A stretch of 21,191 bases of DNA. Source: a virus. A model generated the notes under the pieces. That model was not told where the DNA came from, made no database searches, and was given only the letters and a program-made list of their open reading frames with translations. Below, one piece after another: positions 1 through 4,901 of the stretch. The position numbers and the translations under genes are program-made. The stretch's first letter is position 1. Every line of letters begins with the position of its first letter. The stretch lies in the IMG/VR virus record IMGVR_UViG_3300046000_011930, positions 1 to 21,191 of that record; one strand, 5' to 3'.

Positions 1-555
1 CGCAATTACTGTCACGATCTGTTTAATTTTACTACCAGTCATTTCTTGATATGCTAGGGCATAAAAAGTTTCTTGTAGTAAATAATCTTGAATCCACTCT
101 TCTTTTTTATCCCTACGGGAATTCTTAAAATCAATTACAGATAATAATCCATCAAACTCAGCAATACAATCAACAGTTCCAGCAATTTGCAATTTATCGC
201 TGTATAGAGTTGCTTCTTGACAATGAATGTTGTTAATTCTATTTAAAACAGGTTTAAGCGAATAGAACATTTCTAATGCATCAGGCATTTTACAAGAAAG
301 AGGTCTATTGTTGAGGTAATCTTCGCACATTAGGTGAAGATTAGTTCCTCTTTTAGATGAATTGGCGGAAATACGATCAGCTTCGTTATCTCCAATGCGT
401 TTCCGCCATTCATTAAGATGAGTTTTATCAGCAGTGGAACCCAAGACATTGGTAATAGATGGATAACATTTATGACCTATTTGATAGTGCCTGCTACCAT
501 TTATATCAACTCTTGGGTATTCCGTTAATTCAATATTAACATGACAAAAATTCAT
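1..555 (-). CDS. PD-(D/E)XK exonuclease (MGME1/RecB-like), 3' part cut by window edge
   Basis: The minus strand is open from an ATG at 555 to the window edge, giving the first 185 residues. An AGAGAGA ribosome site lies just upstream of the ATG. The visible motifs fit the PD-(D/E)XK nuclease superfamily as found in T4-like phages and mitochondrial MGME1: RGTNLH near residue 69, a Glu at 114, GTVD with Asp129, the catalytic IDFK with Asp142 and Lys144, and a downstream QETFYALAY helix (161-169). Proteins of this family degrade single-stranded DNA during phage recombination or replication; that role is inferred from the family. The C-terminus is outside the window, so total length is unknown. 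The gene is read away from homing endonuclease 1, which starts about 100 bases away on the other strand. Confidence 0.8.
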   Translation of the reverse strand, partial: MNFCHVNIELTEYPRVDINGSRHYQIGHKCYPSITNVLGSTADKTHLNEWRKRIGDNEADRISANSSKRGTNLHLMCEDYLNNRPLSCKMPDALEMFYSLKPVLNRINNIHCQEATLYSDKLQIAGTVDCIAEFDGLLSVIDFKNSRRDKKEEWIQDYLLQETFYALAYQEMTGSKIKQIVTVIA

Positions 556-575
556 TTTATTTCTCTCTATTAAAC

Positions 576-583
576 TATAAATA
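576..583 (+). promoter_or_regulatory. T4-type late promoter (TATAAATA) for homing endonuclease 1
   Basis: A perfect TATAAATA octamer, the T4 late promoter consensus read by gp55/gp33-type factors, lies 9 bases before the leader hairpin and about 75 bases before the endonuclease start. Chance copies are expected in DNA this AT-rich. Here the orientation, the spacing and the same arrangement at two other endonuclease genes support function. Confidence 0.55.
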
Positions 584-591
584 ATAAAAAA

Positions 592-621
592 GCTACTCGC
601 GGAACGCCAATTCCCAGTAGC
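592..621 (+). promoter_or_regulatory. Homing-endonuclease leader hairpin, copy 1
   Basis: The 6-bp outer stem is GCTACT/AGTAGC. An asymmetric internal loop follows, with CGC on the 5' side and a single C on the 3' side. Then comes a 4-bp inner stem GGAA/TTCC closing a 6-base loop. The flank after it begins CTAAACATT, followed by the ribosome site GGAG at 647-650. The architecture and the flank recur before the endonucleases at 12089 and 14867. Confidence 0.7.
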
Positions 622-657
622 ACTAAACATTCCTTACAATATTCATGGAGAACATTA

Positions 658-1407
658 ATGTTCAGCACAAATACTTATATTATTACAGAATATCAACGTT
701 CAAAATTTAAACCAACATATTTGATGATCAAGCAGCATCAAATTACAGGCAAAAAATATTTTTGTAAAACTACGAGAAATAATCCAATAAAATATCTTGG
801 GTCAGGTAAGTATTGGAAATCACATATACAAAAATATGGAAAACAATATATTGAAACCAAATGGTATAAATTGTTTACCAATATAGATGAATTAGTTTCT
901 TTTGCTTTAAATTTTTCTTATGAAAATAATATTGTTGAGTCGGATGATTGGGCTAACTTAATCTTTGAAAATGGATTGGATGGAGGATCAAATTCAGAAA
1001 CAATATCAGAACAAACTAAAATAAAAATGAGTCTTGCGCAAACAGGAAAAGTTATGTCTATTGAATCCAGTATAAAAAAATCAATTGCAAATAACGGGCA
1101 AAGTAGAACCAAACAACAAAAAAATAATATATCAATTGCATTAACTGGAATAAAAAAATCCGAAGAACACAAGAAAAATTTATCAATTAGTAGAACAGGG
1201 AAAACATACCCAAAAATATCCGAAAGTCAATCATATAAGTGGGTATGTATAAACACCAAATTTAATCAAGAATATAAAACTACACGATTAAAAGAATTTT
1301 GTAAAGAACACAATTTAAATTATAGTTCAGCAAAAGGTTCTAATGGTAAAATATCGAAATATGGAATAAATACTGGTTGGATATTTAAAAACCATAAACA
1401 CATTTAA
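658..1407 (+). CDS. Free-standing homing endonuclease 1 (GIY-YIG-like, NUMOD3 repeats)
   Basis: A 249-residue basic, Asn/Lys-rich protein. The N-terminal part has YLMIKQHQITGKKYF (residues 21-35) followed by KYLGSGKYWKSHIQKYG, the arrangement seen in phage GIY-YIG-type endonucleases with a degenerate GIY-YIG core. Repeated SxxxKxKxSxAxTGK-like segments between about 115 and 185 are NUMOD3 DNA-binding motifs. The C-terminus, with KEFCKEHNL, resembles a NUMOD1 helix-turn-helix. The ATG has GGAG seven bases upstream. It is inserted in opposite orientation between two minus-strand phage genes and carries its own late promoter and leader hairpin, as expected of a mobile endonuclease cassette. Its target site is not visible. 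Confidence 0.75.
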   Translation: MFSTNTYIITEYQRSKFKPTYLMIKQHQITGKKYFCKTTRNNPIKYLGSGKYWKSHIQKYGKQYIETKWYKLFTNIDELVSFALNFSYENNIVESDDWANLIFENGLDGGSNSETISEQTKIKMSLAQTGKVMSIESSIKKSIANNGQSRTKQQKNNISIALTGIKKSEEHKKNLSISRTGKTYPKISESQSYKWVCINTKFNQEYKTTRLKEFCKEHNLNYSSAKGSNGKISKYGINTGWIFKNHKHI

Positions 1408-1408
1408 T

Positions 1409-2113
1409 CTATAAATTTAATTTTTCTTTAGCAATAAGAAAACTTTTAACGATATCTGAACGCACGATGTCGTCAACAGTAAATTCAACTAAAGAAAATT
1501 CAGACATAATTGTGGCAATAGAAATTAAATCTTTAACTCCTGAATTTTCTTTTCGTTCATTTAAATCTGACTGACGAACGTCCCCAGCAAAAATAATTTT
1601 TGAATTTTCCCCTAATCTTGTTACGATTGTCGAGATTTCATGTAATGTCATATTTTGAATTTCATCTACGAAAATTAAACAATTGGCATATGTTAAACCT
1701 CTCAAAAATGAAGAGGATTCAAATTCGATAATATCTTTTTGTTTCATAATATCATAAGCATCAGCTCGACCAAATAATTCGTTAATTATTGACCGATATG
1801 GAGCTTCATAAACAGATATTTTTTCTCGTTCAGTTCCAGGAAGAAATCCTAAATCCCTAGTTGCAACAGCAGATCGCAGGATTACGATTTTACTAAATGC
1901 CGCTTCATCAAGCATTTCTTTTAGACCTAGATATAAACTTAAAAAACTTTTTCCAGAACCAGCACTACCATACACGACTAGGTTCTTTCCTTCATCATAC
2001 AAATCAAACACTTTCTTTTGGTTTTCTGTCATTGGATAGATTTTTTTTAATTCAAAATGCAATGCAGAAACTCTATTTGCTGATTTTTTAGATCTGTTTT
2101 TAGGTTTTAACAT
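1409..2113 (-). CDS. phoH: PhoH-family P-loop ATPase
   Basis: The 234-residue protein has the PhoH ATPase core: NQKKVFDLY (Q-motif-like), Walker A GSAGSGKS at 49-56, then VILRSAVATRDLGFLPG (77-93, the PhoH-specific R-A-v-x-x-g-x-lGfLPG stretch), Walker B LIFVDEIQN at 146-154, and sensor FAGDVRQSDL near 175-185. PhoH is very common in T4-like and marine phages, where its exact role is unsettled; a phosphate-stress or RNA-related ATPase is usually suggested. The gene starts with AAGGAA upstream and is separated from the next minus-strand gene by a strong terminator, so it probably has its own promoter in the 30 bases between, although none is obvious. Its 3' end converges on homing endonuclease 1 with a 1-base gap. 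Confidence 0.92.
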   Translation of the reverse strand: MLKPKNRSKKSANRVSALHFELKKIYPMTENQKKVFDLYDEGKNLVVYGSAGSGKSFLSLYLGLKEMLDEAAFSKIVILRSAVATRDLGFLPGTEREKISVYEAPYRSIINELFGRADAYDIMKQKDIIEFESSSFLRGLTYANCLIFVDEIQNMTLHEISTIVTRLGENSKIIFAGDVRQSDLNERKENSGVKDLISIATIMSEFSLVEFTVDDIVRSDIVKSFLIAKEKLNL

Positions 2114-2145
2114 AAATTCCTTTTATGGTTGATTTAAAGTGAAAA

Positions 2146-2186
2146 ACCCGCTTACCGATTATTAGTCGATTCGCGGGTCTTTTTTA
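2146..2186. terminator. Bidirectional intrinsic terminator between phoH and the 2203-2475 gene
   Basis: ACCCGC (2146-2151) pairs with GCGGGT (2173-2178) around a 21-base partly structured loop. A T tract follows on the plus strand (2180-2186) and a shorter one on the minus strand. The minus-strand gene ending at 2203 is the natural user. Confidence 0.75.
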
Positions 2187-2202
2187 CTACTATAAGAACA
2201 TC

Positions 2203-2475
2203 TCAATATTCCTTTGGAATTTGAAACTTTCTATCATGGAGTGTATTTCCAGGGATAGACTCTTTCATTCTCCCAATAACGCCTTTCATAAAATCAGCAG
2301 GCGGTTTTTTAATTCCTAGTCTAACTGGGTCGCCGAAACTAGTTTTTGAACATTCAGAATCATAATATCTTTGAATATGAGGATTATCTTTAACATATTC
2401 TTCATATTCGGCAATCTTCATAATTTTCTCAAAGATTTCGCCAGTTTCAGTATTTTTTAATGGATAGATTGGCAC
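2203..2475 (-). CDS. Small T4-like phage protein, FmdB-like N-terminus without cysteines
   Basis: A 90-residue protein using a GTG start at 2475. The opening MPIYPLKNTETGEIF and a following NPHIQRYYDSE segment resemble short proteins common in cyanomyoviruses. Those start like the FmdB zinc-ribbon family but lack its CxxC pairs; only one Cys is present here. The C-terminal half has GDPVRLG and DFMKGVIGRMKE, a likely helix that follows the same plan. No function is known. It follows the 2511-2846 gene on the minus strand after about 35 bases, probably in the same transcript from the promoter at 2871-2899. Confidence 0.7.
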   Translation of the reverse strand: MPIYPLKNTETGEIFEKIMKIAEYEEYVKDNPHIQRYYDSECSKTSFGDPVRLGIKKPPADFMKGVIGRMKESIPGNTLHDRKFQIPKEY

Positions 2476-2510
2476 AATTTAATTCCAATAGGGATAATAT
2501 GATTATTTAT

Positions 2511-2846
2511 TTATGCAGCTTCTTTCGATGCAATCCATTCTTTATATTGATTAGTACGTTTATCGACATTTCCTGTTGGTAGACGAGGTAAGTGTTCTGG
2601 ATATACATTAGCAGCATTAACCAATTCTTCAGTAAAAACGACATCCTTCTCAACAGAAAGTTTAACTGTAGGTTTAGCATACCTTTTTTTAAAATCAACA
2701 AATGACTCTAATACGCTGATATGAGTATCATTATCAAAAAAGATAACTGTTTCTTGACCTCCAGAAGAAGGAACTGCATAAGCAATTTTCTCTGGATTTA
2801 CTAAGATTTCCTCACCAAACTGATTTTTCGATTTAACTATAAACAT
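2511..2846 (-). CDS. Hypothetical phage protein (111 aa)
   Basis: The start is set at the ATG at 2846, which has GGAG seven bases upstream. A TTG two codons earlier lies only one base from the same GGAG and is unlikely. The N-terminal half (FIVKSKNQFGEEILVNPEKIAY, then TVIFFDNDTHISVLESF) reads as a small beta-barrel resembling FlbD-type or SH3-like proteins, but that is only a shape impression. The C-terminal half is Lys-rich and ends KEWIASKEAA. It is the first gene behind a good sigma70-type promoter, so early expression is inferred. I do not recognise the family. Confidence 0.75.
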   Translation of the reverse strand: MFIVKSKNQFGEEILVNPEKIAYAVPSSGGQETVIFFDNDTHISVLESFVDFKKRYAKPTVKLSVEKDVVFTEELVNAANVYPEHLPRLPTGNVDKRTNQYKEWIASKEAA

Positions 2847-2870
2847 AAACAAACTCCATTAAAAAATATT

Positions 2871-2899
2871 ATTATACTATATACTAACAAATTAGTCAA
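2871..2899 (-). promoter_or_regulatory. Sigma70-type promoter, minus strand
   Basis: On the minus strand TTGACT (2899-2894) and TATAAT (2876-2871) are separated by exactly 17 bases, a consensus arrangement 25 bases before the 2846 start. It carries the TGCTTGAC extension shared by the other promoters in the window. Confidence 0.8.
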
Positions 2900-2924
2900 G
2901 CAAAAGAAAAAAATGCTTGACTAA
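2892..2924. repeat. Inverted repeat joining two divergent promoters
   Basis: TTAGTCAAGCA (2892-2902) and TGCTTGACTAA (2914-2924) form a perfect 11-bp dyad with an 11-base A-rich centre. Each arm contains the -35 element of one of two back-to-back promoters. The symmetry may simply come from two copies of the same promoter motif, or it may be an operator. Confidence 0.7.
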
Positions 2925-2945
2925 ATAAACTTTATAGAATACACT
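2917..2945 (+). promoter_or_regulatory. Sigma70-type promoter for the structured RNA
   Basis: TTGACT (2917-2922), a 17-base spacer and TACACT (2940-2945), with the usual ATGC before the -35 element. The predicted transcription start near 2952 coincides with the first base of the first hairpin of the noncoding region. Confidence 0.7.
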
Positions 2946-2951
2946 ATATAA

Positions 2952-3510
2952 AGTTGGCTCCGAACCCAACGTCACAGTTATACCCTACAATTTATTAGCA
3001 AAAAGTGAGATAGCAACTCACCTTACCGGAGAAACCCTTATCTCCAGTAGGTCTGAAAAGATAAAATCTATATGTGACTAGATTATTATCGTACCTGAGA
3101 CGAGGCAGACACTCTTAATAAGAGTAAAAGTATATATTCGAATACTTTTCGGCGACTGGATAAAGGACGCCGTTATCATTAGTCTAGGGTCGGTCCCTTT
3201 TTCTGTTGTTTATGCGTCCTATGTTGATTTTAGCCACAACACTTCTTCAGCCAATCAGAGCATAAATAATCGGCGGACTATCTTTAACAGGATAGTTTCT
3301 AGTTGTAATAGTTTTTGTAGCTGACACCCGCACCAGTTGCAGTTTTTCTTTAAAACCTAAGTGTATATATTCATATACATGAACGGGGGGTCAAAGAAAA
3401 TTCAATCTAAGAAAAACTGGATCTTGATTCCGAAGGAATCGATCGAGCGAAGCGAAGATTATATTAGTATCAAATTAAATGTTCGCTTCGCTCACATTGC
3501 TTCGCTTTAT
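2952..3510 (+). ncRNA. Candidate large structured noncoding RNA
   Basis: No plausible protein gene lies between 2847 and 3655. From the predicted start at 2952 there are close-packed perfect stems: 2953-57/2966-70, 3006-10/3018-22, 3029-33/3042-46, 3065-70/3079-84, 3111-16/3120-25, 3126-33/3142-49, 3150-54/3168-72, 3186-89/3195-98, 3209-15/3260-66, 3277-82/3291-96, 3340-50/3409-19 and 3445-56/3482-93. Base composition is also less AT-rich than the flanks. Promoter placement suggests the plus strand. Size and ornateness recall the phage-borne giant RNAs GOLLD and ROOL, but I cannot recognise either consensus by eye. It is not a tRNA cluster as far as I can see. The 3' end is uncertain. Confidence 0.6.
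3445..3493 (+). repeat. 12-bp perfect inverted repeat with extra direct copy
   Basis: GAGCGAAGCGAA (3445-3456) is matched exactly by TTCGCTTCGCTC (3482-3493) around a 25-base AT-rich loop. A third partial copy, GCTTCGCTT, follows at 3499-3507 and leads into TTTATT. It may form the 3' boundary or terminator of the structured RNA, although the T tract is weak. Confidence 0.6.
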
Positions 3511-3530
3511 TAATGTTGTTAAATAAATGC

Positions 3531-3559
3531 TTGACGAAAACAAAAATTCAAGTTACAAT
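3531..3559 (+). promoter_or_regulatory. Sigma70-type promoter for the 3656-4865 operon
   Basis: TTGACG (3531-3536), a 17-base spacer and TACAAT (3554-3559), with the ATGC extension. The leader that follows is about 90 bases long and has a C6 run at 3583-3588 next to a small TTCG hairpin. Confidence 0.75.
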
Positions 3560-3655
3560 AAATAAAAATGTAGAAACAAATCTCCCCCCTTCGGGAAATT
3601 AACCATATGGAATCAGTAATTGATTCTAACAGTAACTTTAAATGAAAATTAATTT

Positions 3656-4084
3656 ATGATTAAGAACGTACATGAAATTCTAGATGAATTTAATCTAGCA
3701 GTAAACAAACAACAAAGAGTAGAAATTCTTCAACAGAATAATCTTTATCATTTTAAAGAAGTATTAAAATATACATTTAATCCAAACTATCAATTCTATG
3801 TTGAAGATAACTTTCCAACAGATTATATCGAACCAGATACTCTATTAGGGATTAGATATGCTGGAATTGAATCAGAAATCCGTCGAGCCTATTTGTTCGT
3901 CAAAGGAGATCCAACTGCTGATTCATTAACAGAAGAAAAACGTAATCTTCTTTTGTTACAGTTACTAGAATCTTTTGAGCCTAAAGAGGCTAAGATTTTC
4001 TTTAACATGTTACACAAAGACTTAAAGGTTAAAGGCTTAACAGCAGATTTAGTTCGTGAAGTATATCCAGAACTTTTAAATTAA
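3656..4084 (+). CDS. Small T4-like phage protein (DUF6433-like)
   Basis: A 142-residue, mostly helical acidic protein. Its order matches a small family common in T4-like cyanophages that I recall as DUF6433: an N-terminal VHEILDEFNLA helix, KQQRVEILQQNN, LKYTFNPNYQF (38-48), an extended FPTDYIEPDTL loop, an ESEIRRAYLFVKGDP core, a LLLQLLESFEPKEAKIF helix, and the closing KGLTADLVREVYPELL. The function is unknown; such genes sit among replication and nucleotide genes. It is the first gene of a plus-strand operon behind the promoter at 3531. The family name is from memory and should be taken as tentative; that it is a real gene is secure. Confidence 0.8.
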   Translation: MIKNVHEILDEFNLAVNKQQRVEILQQNNLYHFKEVLKYTFNPNYQFYVEDNFPTDYIEPDTLLGIRYAGIESEIRRAYLFVKGDPTADSLTEEKRNLLLLQLLESFEPKEAKIFFNMLHKDLKVKGLTADLVREVYPELLN

Positions 4085-4105
4085 ACTTAGTAAATAGTAC
4101 AACAG

Positions 4106-4273
4106 ATGAAAAAGCACAGCAATATTCTTATGGAAGATTATACCGATTTCCAGCCTAGAAAAACCAAACAGATTAAGAAATTCAAAACGAATCAAGTTTC
4201 GTTTTCTGAGTTAGAGTATGACGATTTTCAACCAGCAAAGAAGAAAAAGAATGTCAATTTTAAACAGTATTAA
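4106..4273 (+). CDS. Small basic hypothetical protein (55 aa)
   Basis: An open frame of 55 residues beginning MKKHSNILMEDYTDFQPRK. It contains an internal repeat: DYTDFQPRKTK (11-21) and YDDFQPAKKKK (38-48), an acidic-aromatic DFQP motif followed by lysines. The rest is Lys-rich. The spacing from the upstream gene (21 bases) and the overlap with the next start fit a tightly packed phage operon. No recognisable family. The internal repetition argues that the frame is really translated. Confidence 0.55.
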   Translation: MKKHSNILMEDYTDFQPRKTKQIKKFKTNQVSFSELEYDDFQPAKKKKNVNFKQY

Positions 4274-4418
4274 AGACGTATATAACAGTATCCCTAAACA
4301 AGAACCTGTTAAACAAATTGTAACCCCGATGGATCCAGAATTATTGGGCAAAACTTTGGACCATCTTAACCAACAGCCTCAAATTGCCCCAAATATTACT
4401 AGGAAACCAGAAAAATGA
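4251..4418 (+). CDS. Small hypothetical protein (55 aa)
   Basis: The likely start is the ATG at 4251 (MSILNSIKDVYNSIPKQ), preceded by purine-rich AAGAAGAAAAAGA. An in-frame ATG at 4218 would add 11 residues and overlap the upstream gene further. The protein has a short N-terminal amphipathic helix and a Pro/Gln-rich remainder (VTPMDPELLGKTLDHLNQQP). It overlaps the preceding gene by 23 bases and the next by an ATGA junction, so translational coupling is likely. No family recognised. Confidence 0.55.
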   Translation: MSILNSIKDVYNSIPKQEPVKQIVTPMDPELLGKTLDHLNQQPQIAPNITRKPEK

Positions 4419-4591
4419 ACTTAAAAAATCTGATATTCCGTCAACACTATCTGATGGAATTGAGTTACTCATCAAGTAACAAAGCTAAACAAGCTTCAAA
4501 AGAGCAAGTAGTAACTTCTAAAACTTTATACCCCGAAGATTTCGCTGAAGCGATGTTCGGTATTTTCACTGAAAAAGATCTCAAAATTTAA
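4415..4591 (+). CDS. Small hypothetical protein (58 aa)
   Basis: The ATG overlaps the previous stop (ATGA at 4415-4418), a classic coupling arrangement. The 58-residue product begins MNLKNLIFRQHYLMELSYS, has a Ser/Lys-rich middle and ends with a conserved-looking helix, YPEDFAEAMFGIFTEKDL. It is followed after 16 bases by the 4608 gene with a GGAA ribosome site. It was reconstructed by reading the frame directly. No family recognised. Confidence 0.55.
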   Translation: MNLKNLIFRQHYLMELSYSSSNKAKQASKEQVVTSKTLYPEDFAEAMFGIFTEKDLKI

Positions 4592-4607
4592 TCTAGGAAT
4601 TTATATC

Positions 4608-4865
4608 ATGACACAAATCGATAAAGATACATTAAAAGCTAACTTACAAAATGGAACCGGAACTATTGTCTTTACAAAAGCTGATGGTTCAGAAAGAACA
4701 ATGAAATGCACTTTAAAATCAGATTTATTACCTGTGGTAGAGATTAAAGAAGGAGCGAAAGTTAAAGTAGAAAATCCCGAAGTATTATCTGTGTGGGACT
4801 TAGAAAATTTAGGATGGCGTTCATTTAGACTTGATTCAATTATTTCTGCTAATGTAACTTTATAA
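4608..4865 (+). CDS. Sm-like/SH3 beta-barrel protein (WYL_2, DUF2693-like)
   Basis: An 85-residue protein with the pattern of the phage WYL_2/DUF2693 family: a TIVFTKADGSERTMKCTL strand pair (19-36), a SDLLP turn, and the closing LSVWDLENLGWRSFRLDSI (60-78), where family members have VxVWDxxxxxWRSFrxdsi. These small beta-barrel proteins of T4-like phages are thought to bind nucleic acid or act as ligand-sensing modules; no experimental role is known to me. It is the last gene of the operon and is followed directly by a strong terminator. Confidence 0.8.
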   Translation: MTQIDKDTLKANLQNGTGTIVFTKADGSERTMKCTLKSDLLPVVEIKEGAKVKVENPEVLSVWDLENLGWRSFRLDSIISANVTL

Positions 4866-4874
4866 AGAATTGAT

Positions 4875-4901
4875 GGGGGAGTTTTGCTCCCCCAAATTTT
4901 T
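4875..4901 (+). terminator. Intrinsic terminator after the 3656-4865 operon
   Basis: GGGGGAG (4875-4881) pairs perfectly with CTCCCCC (4887-4893) around a 5-base loop and is followed by AAATTTTT. It also abuts the stop of the convergent minus-strand gene. Confidence 0.85.

Noticed and set aside
2952-3510. tRNA genes in the noncoding region
   Set aside because: No cloverleaf with a T-loop GTTCRA and matching acceptor stem could be assembled; the hairpins do not fit tRNA spacing.
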